Positions 17,535 through 26,329 of a stretch of DNA of 57,229 nucleotides are shown in pieces. The position numbers and the translations under genes are program-made. How positions within the stretch are numbered: position 1 is the first letter of the stretch; each line of letters opens with the position of its first letter. Where the stretch lies: assembly GCA_022450595.1 (NCBI GenBank), contig JAKUPT010000013.1:1-57229 (forward strand). Direction: 5' to 3'. The DNA is from Bdellovibrionales bacterium (GTDB lineage: Bacteria; Bdellovibrionota; Bdellovibrionia; Bdellovibrionales; UBA1609). Under the pieces are notes generated by a model. It was given only the letters and a program-made list of their open reading frames with translations, was not told the origin of the DNA and did no database searches.

Positions 17535-18272
17535 ATGAAACTATTTACTTCAGTGCTTGCACTATCATCAATAATATTACTTGTTGGCTGTGGTGGAGGT
17601 GGAAGCTCAGGCTCATCTTCTAGTGTGTATTATCCAACACATGCAGAGCTTGCCGATCGTTTTGTGGATAAATTGAGAGTGGACTTAAACTATGATGTCA
17701 GTTTAATGAAAACCTACACTCGTCAAACCGACTATATTGTTGTGTATGACTATGACTATAACACTTACGACGCTTATGATTTGTCAGGGTTTAGCTATTA
17801 CAGCAATGTTTCAGATTATTTGGACTACAACGATCACAACTTTTTTTATGATCTAGATTATGTGGGTGGAAATATTTACGAAGATTGGTACACAGGCATT
17901 CAGTTTAATAAAGCCCAAATGACACCAGTGAGTATGAGTAAAGCTGCCGCCCTTGTGACAGAAATTAAAAAGCGTAAAGCGAAAAACATTCTCAATGTGG
18001 AATTTGGACTGGCTCCTGAAAGAGCTGACGAGGTGGCCACAATGGCCTTGCAAATGCAGTCTATGGACAAAGACTCTCTAACAGCTGCAGATTATGACAG
18101 CTTTGCCCAAGAGGTTGTGGGTGTGAGCTTTACAAAGCTAAAATCTGCAATGAAACAAAGTGCCAATGGTCAAACTCAAAGCTTAGAAGAAGCTTACGAA
18201 CTTGCAGCATTAAAAAATGAAACTTCAGTAGAGCACGTTAAAAAGTTAGCAGAAAGTTTGCTACAAGAGTAA
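17535..18272 (+). CDS. Tyr/Asp-rich lipoprotein, unknown function
   Basis: The 245-residue product has a lipoprotein signal ending LLVGC, followed by a Gly/Ser linker (GGGGSSGSSSS), typical for lipoproteins held away from the membrane. Residues about 60-125 are strikingly rich in Tyr and Asp (VVYDYDYNTYDAYD, DYLDYNDHNFFYDLDY). The C-terminal half is helical and charged. The ATG at 17535 has AGGGGGA six bases upstream, preferred over an earlier in-frame start that would add 18 residues before the signal. The family is unknown to me. A strong terminator follows. Confidence 0.65.
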   Translation: MKLFTSVLALSSIILLVGCGGGGSSGSSSSVYYPTHAELADRFVDKLRVDLNYDVSLMKTYTRQTDYIVVYDYDYNTYDAYDLSGFSYYSNVSDYLDYNDHNFFYDLDYVGGNIYEDWYTGIQFNKAQMTPVSMSKAAALVTEIKKRKAKNILNVEFGLAPERADEVATMALQMQSMDKDSLTAADYDSFAQEVVGVSFTKLKSAMKQSANGQTQSLEEAYELAALKNETSVEHVKKLAESLLQE

Positions 18273-18291
18273 TTTTAAAAACTTAAAATAT

Positions 18292-18327
18292 AAAAAGCGG
18301 CGATTACAATGGTAATCGCCGCTTTTT
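18292..18327. terminator. Perfect 16-bp stem terminator
   Basis: The arms AAAAAGCGGCGATTAC (18292-18307) and GTAATCGCCGCTTTTT (18312-18327) pair without mismatch around the loop AATG. A/T runs on both sides let it work for the lipoprotein gene and for the convergent secreted-protein gene. Confidence 0.92.
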
Positions 18328-18366
18328 ATATTTGAATTTATACAAAAACATTAATAGATATGAATT

Positions 18367-19209
18367 TTATAATTCTACACAGCTAAGCTGTTTTTCTGTT
18401 AACTTCGAACTTGATAGAATACGAATTTCTTCTATGATAGGTCCAAGTTCTCTATCCACAGCAAGCTCTAGTGCTTCAATAAATCTTTCTATTTGACCTT
18501 CTTTATCCATTGCATACCAAGTTCGTTCTAATTGAAGAAGTTTGATTCCAATTGAAGTTCTCTTTACAATATTAATAGTATTCAAGCGCATCTCTATCAA
18601 AATTTGTAAATCTTCTAAATTAATTTTTTTATCAGTATAAAGCTTAATATACTCATTTAAATTATCCTTTATTCCATAATAAGAATCACAATTGTGGGGA
18701 TCAATTTGGCAAAGACTTTGGTCACCATATTTTTTTGAAAGATAATCTTTATCAATTTTATATACTTGGTTTGATAATTGATATTGATTTGATTTTTCAT
18801 AGCCTGTGTTAAGAAGTAATTCATGTCCTGAAATATGAACCTTGTCTTGCCAGGATTTAGCAACCCATGCGGCCTGATTCACAAATATAGTTTGTTTTTT
18901 AATATTGCTGTGAGCATCAAGTACGGCACTGGTATTACAGACTCTAATTGGCTTATAATTTACAAGAACTCGAAGTTGTGCTGCCTCGAGATCTTTAATG
19001 TTCACTCCCGGAAAGTAATCTTTGTTTTCTTTAACAAGCTTTATAAAGTCATCCATAGCTCTATGAAACTCAGCCGCAATACCTGATCCTGCGCCTCTTT
19101 CTTGGCCAGACGAGTAGCTGACTTGTTTTAGATCTGAATCTTTATAAACTTCTGCTGAAGCGCTTAAACTTACCAGAGCTGTTATTAATAGAAAGAAACT
19201 CTTACTCAT
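18367..19209 (-). CDS. Secreted partner of a TIGR02147-type regulator
   Basis: The 280-residue protein has a clear signal peptide (MSKSFFLLITALVSLSASA). A central motif HISGHELLLNTGYEKSNQY follows a conserved-looking IFVNQAAW; the H-x3-HE pattern might bind a metal but is not a classic HExxH protease site. Two Cys (CQIDPHNC) may form a disulfide. The start overlaps the upstream TIGR02147-type gene by 8 bases with AGGGAG as ribosome site. Regulator-plus-secreted-protein pairs like this recur, to my knowledge, in Bdellovibrionota, but the function is not known. Confidence 0.6.
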   Translation of the reverse strand: MSKSFFLLITALVSLSASAEVYKDSDLKQVSYSSGQERGAGSGIAAEFHRAMDDFIKLVKENKDYFPGVNIKDLEAAQLRVLVNYKPIRVCNTSAVLDAHSNIKKQTIFVNQAAWVAKSWQDKVHISGHELLLNTGYEKSNQYQLSNQVYKIDKDYLSKKYGDQSLCQIDPHNCDSYYGIKDNLNEYIKLYTDKKINLEDLQILIEMRLNTINIVKRTSIGIKLLQLERTWYAMDKEGQIERFIEALELAVDRELGPIIEEIRILSSSKLTEKQLSCVEL

Positions 19210-19954
19210 TTTTATCTCCCTTGTTATTTAATGGAAACACAGAAAACTGCATAGCATAGACGTTTGATTTTTTACTTTCTGAGTTGTTAATTGTTTTCAT
19301 AATTTTTTTTCGAGCTTCGGCAATTATTTGTCGAACCTCTTTTAAGTCCTCATCAGATATGCCAATAATAATGGACGTGTGATCTCTGTTTTCTTTAGAA
19401 ATCTTATCAATAGATTGTTTTGATTTTTCGAGTAAAGATTTTTGATATTGTTGTCCAGCAAGACACTTTACTTTAGGGTCTGAAATCGTTGAGCTTGCTC
19501 CTAATAAATTTTTTGGAACAGTGTCATAACTAAGAAAACCCAGTTCTTGTAAAAGTGAGATTGCCGATTGAACTTCTAATGTATGTAGATTGAATGCTTG
19601 AGAAAGAGTATTTATATCAGCAGTAGGGTGAGCTTCAATATACTCTAAAATCGCATCATATTTCCAGTGTGAGAGTGCCTTTGCTTTTTTAGTGTCTAAG
19701 TATTTAATTTTTAATTCGTTAATTTTTGTGATTTGTTCGATATCCAAATTAAGTGCAGCAGCGATATGATTAAATGTTTTGTCTGTAATTTTGCGTTTCC
19801 CTCTCATTATTTGAGACAAGGTCGAATCATTTATTCCGATCGTGCGACTAAATGATCTTAATGAATATTGAGGATTGTGTTCACGACGCTTTTCAAACTC
19901 AGCAACTAGCTTATTTATAATTTTCTTTTGAATAACTGCATTTGTTTCTTTCAT
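19202..19954 (-). CDS. TIGR02147/DUF4423 family regulator with N-terminal HTH
   Basis: The 250-residue product begins with an Xre-type helix-turn-helix (about 25-72: YSLRSFSRTIGINDSTLSQI, MRGKRKITDKTFNHIAAALN). The middle holds ALSHWKYDAILEYI (about 95) and a winged-helix-like segment ending LLQELGFLSYD (about 135-148). The C-terminal NVYAMQFSVFPLN (about 232-245) is characteristic of the TIGR02147 family known from Fibrobacter and Bdellovibrio. It presumably binds DNA and controls its own operon with the secreted partner; interlocking inverted repeats sit 41-73 bases before its start. Members are often paralogous within one genome. Confidence 0.82.
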   Translation of the reverse strand: MKETNAVIQKKIINKLVAEFEKRREHNPQYSLRSFSRTIGINDSTLSQIMRGKRKITDKTFNHIAAALNLDIEQITKINELKIKYLDTKKAKALSHWKYDAILEYIEAHPTADINTLSQAFNLHTLEVQSAISLLQELGFLSYDTVPKNLLGASSTISDPKVKCLAGQQYQKSLLEKSKQSIDKISKENRDHTSIIIGISDEDLKEVRQIIAEARKKIMKTINNSESKKSNVYAMQFSVFPLNNKGDKNE

Positions 19955-19994
19955 AAAGCTTATTTAGTTCATCTAAGATAAAAAATCTAAGCAT

Positions 19995-20027
19995 TTTGCC
20001 GAATAGTGCGGCAAACACAATGCCGCA
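19995..20027. promoter_or_regulatory. Candidate operator: overlapping inverted repeats of TGCCG
   Basis: TTTGCCG (19995-20001) pairs with CGGCAAA (20009-20015), and TGCGGCA (20007-20013) pairs with TGCCGCA (20021-20027). The two palindromes share the central half-site, with centres 12 bases apart, about one helical turn. The array lies just upstream of the Xre-type regulator gene, a usual place for an autoregulatory operator. Confidence 0.5.
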
Positions 20028-20085
20028 TGAATAAATTACATCAAAAGTTTTAAACAGGTAGGCCTGGCCTTGGGTGCACTGTGTG

Positions 20086-20106
20086 AAAAGGTAGTCCGTA
20101 CCTTTT
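20086..20106 (-). repeat. Dispersed 21-nt hairpin repeat, copy 2 (after sulfatase-like gene)
   Basis: This is identical to the copy at 12406-12426 but in opposite orientation, following the minus-strand sulfatase-like gene. The stop TAA and the 11 bases before the hairpin (CACCGCATCCC) match the lipB copy except for one base. It probably terminates the sulfatase-like transcript. Confidence 0.85.
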
Positions 20107-20117
20107 GGGATGCGGTG

Positions 20118-21923
20118 TTATTCGCGGGCTTTTATGCGGAGGTTTAGTTTTTTGAGGTAGGAGCGGGATTTTGGGAGAGAGAGGAATAGGTCGACGAGAA
20201 GTGGGCCTGAGGGGAGGGATTTTTTGACGTCCCATTGAAGGTCATTGATGTAGTTGTACTCTCCGATTTTTTGGTCAATTAGGTAATAGTTGTATTCACG
20301 CCAGAACTTTTCAAACTTTACGGCTTTGGCATAGCTTTCTTTTTCTAAAATCCATTCTATAGCTTTTAATAAAAGTTCATTGTCGCAGGTTTGAGGTGAA
20401 GGCCGTTGAAAGCTTTGTGTGTTCAGTTGAAAAAGTACACCGCACTTTTTTTGTGGAGGTTTGTCTACTTTTCCTAAGTTTTTATTGGCAACATAAACCC
20501 AAAGCGGATTATTCAGCTGTTTGGCAATTTGCTTTAACTCGGACCAATCTTTATTTTTCAAAGCAATATTAGCTAACCATAACTTGAGTTGGTCGTCCCA
20601 AAATCTTTTCTTGGACAGTTCTTCAATCTGGTAAATGGTTTTTTTATCCGGACTTTTACTTAAGAACAATTTTTTAGCGACAAGGATTTTCTCAATCAAT
20701 TTTTCATCTTGCATTTCAAAAGGCATAAAATTGAGCTGTTTAAATATGATCTCGGCTTCAGTGGTGAGTTTGTCCCAAAGGGGGTCTTTGTCGCCAATGG
20801 GATAAAGCTCATTGCGGTCAATAAGAGTGTTATACACTTTTATGTCTTTATCGTACTTAATAAAATGATTACCCTTTCTTAAGCCCATTCTGGATAAGCC
20901 AATTTCATTCCATAATGGCCAGCCGGATTCAATTAATATAGGGCGGTCGGCATTCCAATAGGTGTCAGGTGAGGTAAGAATTTTTTTAAGACTGACGACA
21001 TCTAAAAGCCGAGAGGTAGGAGAGGGAATGTCAGCTTCTAAGAGATCATAAAGTGTGGCCCCTAGGTCCACTAAACTGACATTTTTATCAATCTTCCAAT
21101 TCAGACCCAAGTCTCTTGCTTTTTGTGCCGGCTTAATAAGCATTGTTACACGTGTGTTTTCATGGCTAAGGTCTAATGCTTTTACCTTTTCAGTGGGACT
21201 TTGGCCATTAAGCCCTACAAGTATAATATTTGTATTGTCCCATTTTTTATGACGTTTAAGGGCGTTAAACAGATAATCTAAACTTTCATTGATTTCATCT
21301 AGCTGACCTTGTTGCACAGGACTTCTTAATTCCCCGTAATCGGTTTTTGTTGCTACATTTGGAAATTGTAAATCCGAAAGATAAACCATACTAAAAAAAG
21401 GTGTGGTGTTAGAGCGTGTGACCAACCAGTCTAATAAAAGTTTAAAGTTTTCTCTGGCCGGTCTGTATAAGTAGTCCAGCTTTAAATCTAAACGATCAAA
21501 AAATGTTTCAAAGCCTTGATGAAGACCTGACTTTTTAAAAATAGTAGGGCCCCCTGAAAAAAAAGCGGTTCTATAGCCCTTTTCAATGGCCACTTCAGGA
21601 ACTGTTTTAATAAAACTAGACAAATAGTTAGAACCATTCTGCCAAACCTGGTTCTCATAAGGATACATGCCAGTAAGAATGGAGGCCAGGGCCGACTGAG
21701 ACATTAAAGAGGGCGTGTAAGCGTGAGTGAATCTTACTGATTCTGTGCACAAGTCATGAAAGCCTTGGTGTTTGTTGCTCTCATCTTGATTGTTGCAAAG
21801 CACTTTGTCGTAGCTTAATGAGTCCACGGCAATCACTAGAAATGAGCTTTGTGATGAGCTTTTAAAATCACAGCCTTGTATGAAGAAAAGTATGAAAACA
21901 CATAGACTAACGGCAAGTTTCAC
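20118..21923 (-). CDS. Sulfatase/alkaline phosphatase-superfamily lipoprotein
   Basis: The 601-residue product starts with a lipoprotein signal (lipobox FIQGC) and a GTG start preceded by TAGGAG. The sulfatase-type domain begins with SFLVIAVDSLSYDKV (metal-binding Asp) and contains YTPSLMSQSALASILTGMYPYEN, equivalent to the active-site helix of the superfamily. The usual C/S-x-P-S-R formylglycine motif is not present; Ser or Thr there would suggest a phosphatase, phosphoethanolamine-transferase-like or inactive enzyme. Further marks are TAFFSGGPTIFK and NTNIILVGLNGQSP. The last about 200 residues are a separate helical region. Its last about 30 codons switch to C-ending codons, just before the hairpin repeat. 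Confidence 0.78.
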   Translation of the reverse strand: MKLAVSLCVFILFFIQGCDFKSSSQSSFLVIAVDSLSYDKVLCNNQDESNKHQGFHDLCTESVRFTHAYTPSLMSQSALASILTGMYPYENQVWQNGSNYLSSFIKTVPEVAIEKGYRTAFFSGGPTIFKKSGLHQGFETFFDRLDLKLDYLYRPARENFKLLLDWLVTRSNTTPFFSMVYLSDLQFPNVATKTDYGELRSPVQQGQLDEINESLDYLFNALKRHKKWDNTNIILVGLNGQSPTEKVKALDLSHENTRVTMLIKPAQKARDLGLNWKIDKNVSLVDLGATLYDLLEADIPSPTSRLLDVVSLKKILTSPDTYWNADRPILIESGWPLWNEIGLSRMGLRKGNHFIKYDKDIKVYNTLIDRNELYPIGDKDPLWDKLTTEAEIIFKQLNFMPFEMQDEKLIEKILVAKKLFLSKSPDKKTIYQIEELSKKRFWDDQLKLWLANIALKNKDWSELKQIAKQLNNPLWVYVANKNLGKVDKPPQKKCGVLFQLNTQSFQRPSPQTCDNELLLKAIEWILEKESYAKAVKFEKFWREYNYYLIDQKIGEYNYINDLQWDVKKSLPSGPLLVDLFLSLPKSRSYLKKLNLRIKARE

Positions 21924-22036
21924 TGAAAACTCCTAAAAAATAAGTCTATAGGTGTCCTGTTTGGGCTCAAGACGCAGCTTGTCTGCTTCTTCATAACCGT
22001 AATAACCTTCCTAAGATGAGTTCTAATTATCATAAC

Positions 22037-22066
22037 TTGACCGTAGGTTTTATTACCAGCGATAAT
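22037..22066 (+). promoter_or_regulatory. Sigma-70-type promoter for exbB-exbD
   Basis: TTGACC (22037-22042) and GATAAT (22061-22066) each match consensus in five of six positions with 18 bases between. The predicted start is about 25 bases before the exbB ATG. Confidence 0.55.
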
Positions 22067-22099
22067 TTAAAAGTACCTAAACTTTGAATTGAGGTTTGT

Positions 22100-22741
22100 A
22101 TGTTAACGGATCAATTTTTTGTGATTGCAGAAGCGGGTCACGAGATCACACTTTGGATTTTAATCGTTTTAAGTGTGATCAGTATTGGAATTATTTTTGA
22201 ACGCTATTGGACTTTAAAAACAGAAAGAAGCAATTCTCAAAGAATGCGTGAGCGTATGATTGAGATACTAAAAAGCAATGAACTTTCTGAAATTGAAGGT
22301 TTAAGTAGAGACTGGGACTCCTTAGAGGGAAGAGCTCTTAGTTTTGGTCTACGACATGCAAAAGAAAATGCAGAACAAGGTCTTGAAGAGGTGTTTAACT
22401 CCTATGCGGAAACTCAAAGACCAAGATTTGAAAAGTACTTAAACTTTTTAGCCACAGTGGGATCTAATGCTCCATTTATTGGACTCCTTGGAACGGTATT
22501 TGGGGTGATGGACGCTTTTAGAGCACTTGCTACAAGCCAGGGTGACACAGCCGTGGTTATGGTGGGGATTTCTAAAGCTCTAGTTGCAACAGCTGTTGGG
22601 TTGATTGTTGCCATCCCCGCTGTGATTGCTTTTAACACTTATCAAAAGCAAGTGAAGTCTATTATGCAAAACCTTGAATCAGTTAAAGAGCTATGTGTGG
22701 CCTATGCAAAATCGGTCAAGTTTAAAAAAGGTCAGAGTTAA
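22100..22741 (+). CDS. exbB: MotA/TolQ/ExbB proton channel family protein
   Basis: The 213-residue protein has three membrane segments (about 12-35, 112-135, 152-178) and the family signature LATVGSNAPFIGLLGTVFG, followed by GISKALVATAVGLIVAIPAV. With ExbD it forms an inner-membrane proton channel that energises TonB- or Tol-dependent outer-membrane processes. GAGG lies five bases before the ATG. The stop overlaps the exbD start by one base (TAATG). ExbB and TolQ cannot be separated on sequence here; no TonB, TolA or TolB gene is adjacent. Confidence 0.88.
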   Translation: MLTDQFFVIAEAGHEITLWILIVLSVISIGIIFERYWTLKTERSNSQRMRERMIEILKSNELSEIEGLSRDWDSLEGRALSFGLRHAKENAEQGLEEVFNSYAETQRPRFEKYLNFLATVGSNAPFIGLLGTVFGVMDAFRALATSQGDTAVVMVGISKALVATAVGLIVAIPAVIAFNTYQKQVKSIMQNLESVKELCVAYAKSVKFKKGQS

Positions 22742-23151
22742 TGGCAGGAAAGATTGGCGGCGGCGACGATCAGCCGATAGCAGAAATTAACATAGTCCCA
22801 TTTGTGGATATTATTTTAGTGGTACTGATCATTTTTATGGTGACCACTCCCTTTATTATGAAGCCGAGCCTGAATGTACAACTTCCAGAAGCTGGAAGTG
22901 GAGAAGAAACAGCACCTTCAAAGTTTTCAATTTCTATTTCAAAATCTGGAGAGTACGCATTAAACGGTGAGCCCATGAGTGTGGAAGATATTAAAAAACA
23001 AGCTCAAACTCAATCTGCAGACAATCCGAACATTCAAGCCATTATTAGTGCTGACAAAGACGTGCCTCACGGAAATGTGGTTTCAGCCATCGATGCGGTT
23101 AAAAGTGGCGGTATCAAACGCTTTGCAATCACTATTGAAAAAAAGAAGTAG
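22741..23151 (+). CDS. exbD: ExbD/TolR family biopolymer transport protein
   Basis: The 136-residue product has a short cytoplasmic N-terminus, one membrane segment (about 17-38) with the conserved proton-relay Asp in NIVPFVDIILVVLIIFM, and a periplasmic domain with typical ExbD/TolR strands (ISISKSGEYALNGEPMS, VIISADKDVPHGNVVSAID). It is the partner of the preceding channel protein. Its last 20 bases overlap the end of the convergent subtilisin-like gene. Confidence 0.9.
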   Translation: MAGKIGGGDDQPIAEINIVPFVDIILVVLIIFMVTTPFIMKPSLNVQLPEAGSGEETAPSKFSISISKSGEYALNGEPMSVEDIKKQAQTQSADNPNIQAIISADKDVPHGNVVSAIDAVKSGGIKRFAITIEKKK

Positions 23152-26100
23152 TCGTCTTCAATTCTAAATCTTTAATTTTAAACACGGCCTCTTTCGGGCA
23201 AAACACCACGGCTTGATATTTACGTCCCTCAAACTGCAGTGGCATGTTGTGACACTCCTCGCTGACTTCATAGGAGAGCTCATAACTTGGAAGTAGCTGA
23301 GTGTCTGTAGGCACTAAAACCTGAATGCGTCCCGAAAAAAGTTGTGACTGATCGTTATAAAGTGCCGGAAGATTTTGCTGATCGTTTTTAATAAATATTG
23401 GCAAATAAAACTCATCAAAGCTAAATGGTGGTAAAAATGTGCTTTTGATTTTAGGCTTTTTAAATTCACTGATAACATTTTCTAAGTCATTCAATTTGTA
23501 TTGCTGTATGACAATATCATTAATATTTTCCAAATGAAGGTAAACATATTCATTGTCAAAATAGGCCGAGTGAAAAGCAATAAATCTTTCCTCAAGACTT
23601 TCAGCTCTTAGTTGTTGTGTTTGCCACTGGCCATTAATAAAATGTAGCAAGCGAAGTTGTTCTCGTTTGTTATTATTAATTGAGCTTAAAGTGAAGTTAT
23701 TGTGCTCTTTTTCATTGAGAGAAATCATTCCAACATACTTATTACCAAGAATTTGCATCGGCTGAATATTTAAAGGCACACTTTGAAACTGACCAGTTGT
23801 TAAATCAATAGTGGTTTTAAAAAAGTGCTGTTGAGTGTGAGGTTCTGTCTTTTGATTATAAAGCCTTGTGATTAGCTCTACTTGATGACCGTCACTATGA
23901 AGTACGAGTAAAAGCTCTGCTTTGTAATAAATAGGGCGTGCGTTAGTGTCAAAGACGAGACGATATAGTTGATCGGCTAAATGATCAAACCATTCAGAAT
24001 TTGTAAAACTGACCTCTTCTAATTTATTAGGATTATTTTTAGATGGTACAAACTGATAAACTCTTTGAGTCCCAACATTCAGGTCTTCAATAAGATGTTG
24101 ATAATTATTTTTTGAAATTGATTTTTTGCTCACCAAACCATTTTTAAAAATATAAGGAAGCCTAAGCTCATTGGAGTTATAAAACTTAATCTCAGAAGCT
24201 GTGCTTGCGACAGCTTTATCAGCATACAGAGAAAACTCCTGAATTAAAGATAGGTCTTGATTTAGATAAATCAATTTCTCATAGGGGCGATTTAAATCAT
24301 TATCTCTTGCTAGAGCTCTGATAAAGATGTCTTGGGTTCCATTCATGTCTAAATCACTCATTGAAACTGAAAGTAAATTTTGAACATTCTCAATGGTGTA
24401 ATGACCAAGAAATTGCACCCCAAGATCGGTCAGCTCAAAAAAGTTTACTTTAACATTTTTATTTTCATAATCTATTTCTCTGGTAAAAAACAGCTGAGTG
24501 GATTGATTGTTCTCTAATGACTTTATGGTGAAAAGATATGAGGGGTTTTTGTTGTCATAAGCTTGCTGCCATTGGTTTAAGATGGATTCAGGAGTGTCTT
24601 TAAACTCGAGAACTTTATCAAAGTTTGTTTTTTTGTTATCGGCAACTATGTTTAAAATCTGATTGTTGTATTTTATCTGAAGTTCAATCTCTGAAGATAG
24701 GTTATCAAATGTAAATTCCAAAGCTTGTGTTTTATTCTCTAAAGCTAAAAGTTTTACTTGTTGTTTTGATAAAAACTGGCCGTTTCTATCTTGAATCTCT
24801 AAAACAAAGTTTTTTTCATTTTGACTTAAGTTTTCTAACTCAAGGTAAAGCTTACCATCACCCGCTTTGGCTTTAGAGTGAATCAAAATGTCTTTTTTAT
24901 TAAAACTGCAATCAGGACTCTTTAATAAACACATCAATTTTTTTAAAGAAACTAAGCCGGCCTGTGTGTTTTGACTTGAAGATGATGAGCTTATTAATAG
25001 ATTTTTTATTTCATTGAAGTTTTTATTTTGAGTTTTAAGCATAGAAGCGATGGCTGAGATCATGGGTGCGCTTTGTGAAGAGCCCGACATATAGGCTAAT
25101 AGATCATCACTAAAAATATAAATATTCTCTAAATCTAGGGTGTCCACTTTTTGTGGAATTAAACTTATAATTGACTCTCCTGGAGCTAGTACATCGACAT
25201 GGGGCCCATAATTAGAAAAATTTGAAAGCTTTCCTTCGATATTACTAGCACCCACACAGATCACATGCTTATGTGCACAAGGATATATAGAAGCATTGTG
25301 GGAGTCGTTACCACTGCCAGCAACCAAAATGACCCCGGCCTCATGTGCTGTTTCAATAGCTTTGTTTACAAGTTCACTTTGAACTCGTTCCGGCCACCCA
25401 AGACTTAAGTTAATAACATCCACATTTTTATCCACAGCATACAAAATGCCTTGGGCCACCCAATGCGAAAGACCTTCATAAGAGATCATTCGAGACTCTC
25501 GTTCACTGGTAACTTTTTTTAATACTTTCACCGGTAATATCTCAATGTTTTGGCTCAGCCCTACAATGCCTATGTTGGTTTGTTGAGCGGCCATTCTACC
25601 GGCAATATGCTTGCCATGCCCAGTATCATCATAGACTTGGTTGTCGCCTGTGAGTTTTTCTCCACGTCGAGGTCTTTTAAATGATGTAAAGTTCCAACCG
25701 GCACAATCTCCAGCATAGCCGTTATTATCAACATCTTCTTTAAAAGTGATTTCTGGCAAATACAAATCAGTCGCCTCAACATAACGGCATTCTGCTTGAT
25801 TCTTATATATGTGCTTAGAAATGTCAGGATGTCTAATATCAACACCGGAGTCTAAAACCGCCACTAAGGCTTTTCTTTGAAAAGAGCTTTCAAACTGAGC
25901 TTTTACGTCAAACCATTCAAGGGAGGCGGTTTTTTTAATAGCTTTTGTTTCAATAAACTTTCCTAAGCCATATTTTTGTGTCTCAAGTTTGTGGTCTTGA
26001 GTTTCTAAATACCATTGGTAGTTGTAATAGCTGTCAGGAATCTTTTGTCCCACAGGGCTTAAGCTGTCTTTTGGAGTTGGTGAAATATTAAAGGCTTGTA

Positions 26101-26329
26101 TTTTATCTGTTGAGTAAACCTTTCCTAAGTACTTATTTATCTTTTTTGAGGGAGTGTGAAAAACATAAATGTCTTTAAATTTAGGAAACCTCTTAAAATA
26201 CGTAAAAGCTTGAGGCTTTATATGGGGAAGTTCTTGATTTAAGAGAGCTAAGTTTTCTGGAGAGACTTTAGCAATAATAATACTTTCAGCCCATAGATTC
26301 ACAATTAATGAAAACAGCAAAACCATCAT
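23132..26329 (-). CDS. Exported subtilisin-like S8 serine protease with a large C-terminal region
   Basis: The 1065-residue product has a signal peptide (MMVLLFSLIVNLWA), an I9-like prodomain (about 18-95) and an S8 peptidase domain with an intact triad: Asp160 (VAVLDSGVDIRHP), His238 (DTGHGKHIAG) and Ser418 (MSGSSQSAP); the oxyanion Asn is in AGSGNDSHNASIYP. The about 600 residues after residue 460 are beta-rich and include SMSDLDMNGTQDIF, a FG-GAP/VCBS-like calcium loop. The ATG at 26329 overlaps the preceding TGA (TGATG) with GGAGG upstream, so translation is coupled to the 1148-residue exported protein. The longer frame (start 26350) lacks this site. The natural substrate is unknown; the coupled neighbour is a candidate. 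Confidence 0.9.
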   Translation of the reverse strand: MMVLLFSLIVNLWAESIIIAKVSPENLALLNQELPHIKPQAFTYFKRFPKFKDIYVFHTPSKKINKYLGKVYSTDKIQAFNISPTPKDSLSPVGQKIPDSYYNYQWYLETQDHKLETQKYGLGKFIETKAIKKTASLEWFDVKAQFESSFQRKALVAVLDSGVDIRHPDISKHIYKNQAECRYVEATDLYLPEITFKEDVDNNGYAGDCAGWNFTSFKRPRRGEKLTGDNQVYDDTGHGKHIAGRMAAQQTNIGIVGLSQNIEILPVKVLKKVTSERESRMISYEGLSHWVAQGILYAVDKNVDVINLSLGWPERVQSELVNKAIETAHEAGVILVAGSGNDSHNASIYPCAHKHVICVGASNIEGKLSNFSNYGPHVDVLAPGESIISLIPQKVDTLDLENIYIFSDDLLAYMSGSSQSAPMISAIASMLKTQNKNFNEIKNLLISSSSSSQNTQAGLVSLKKLMCLLKSPDCSFNKKDILIHSKAKAGDGKLYLELENLSQNEKNFVLEIQDRNGQFLSKQQVKLLALENKTQALEFTFDNLSSEIELQIKYNNQILNIVADNKKTNFDKVLEFKDTPESILNQWQQAYDNKNPSYLFTIKSLENNQSTQLFFTREIDYENKNVKVNFFELTDLGVQFLGHYTIENVQNLLSVSMSDLDMNGTQDIFIRALARDNDLNRPYEKLIYLNQDLSLIQEFSLYADKAVASTASEIKFYNSNELRLPYIFKNGLVSKKSISKNNYQHLIEDLNVGTQRVYQFVPSKNNPNKLEEVSFTNSEWFDHLADQLYRLVFDTNARPIYYKAELLLVLHSDGHQVELITRLYNQKTEPHTQQHFFKTTIDLTTGQFQSVPLNIQPMQILGNKYVGMISLNEKEHNNFTLSSINNNKREQLRLLHFINGQWQTQQLRAESLEERFIAFHSAYFDNEYVYLHLENINDIVIQQYKLNDLENVISEFKKPKIKSTFLPPFSFDEFYLPIFIKNDQQNLPALYNDQSQLFSGRIQVLVPTDTQLLPSYELSYEVSEECHNMPLQFEGRKYQAVVFCPKEAVFKIKDLELKTTTSFFQ

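Noticed and set aside
18700-19000. Zinc protease site in the secreted partner (HISGHELL)
   Set aside because: The spacing is HxxxHE, not HExxH, and no third ligand is obvious.
20050-20235. Proline-rich minus-strand frame overlapping the sulfatase-like gene end
   Set aside because: It is a shadow caused by the C-rich end of that gene and the hairpin repeat; no ribosome site or homology.
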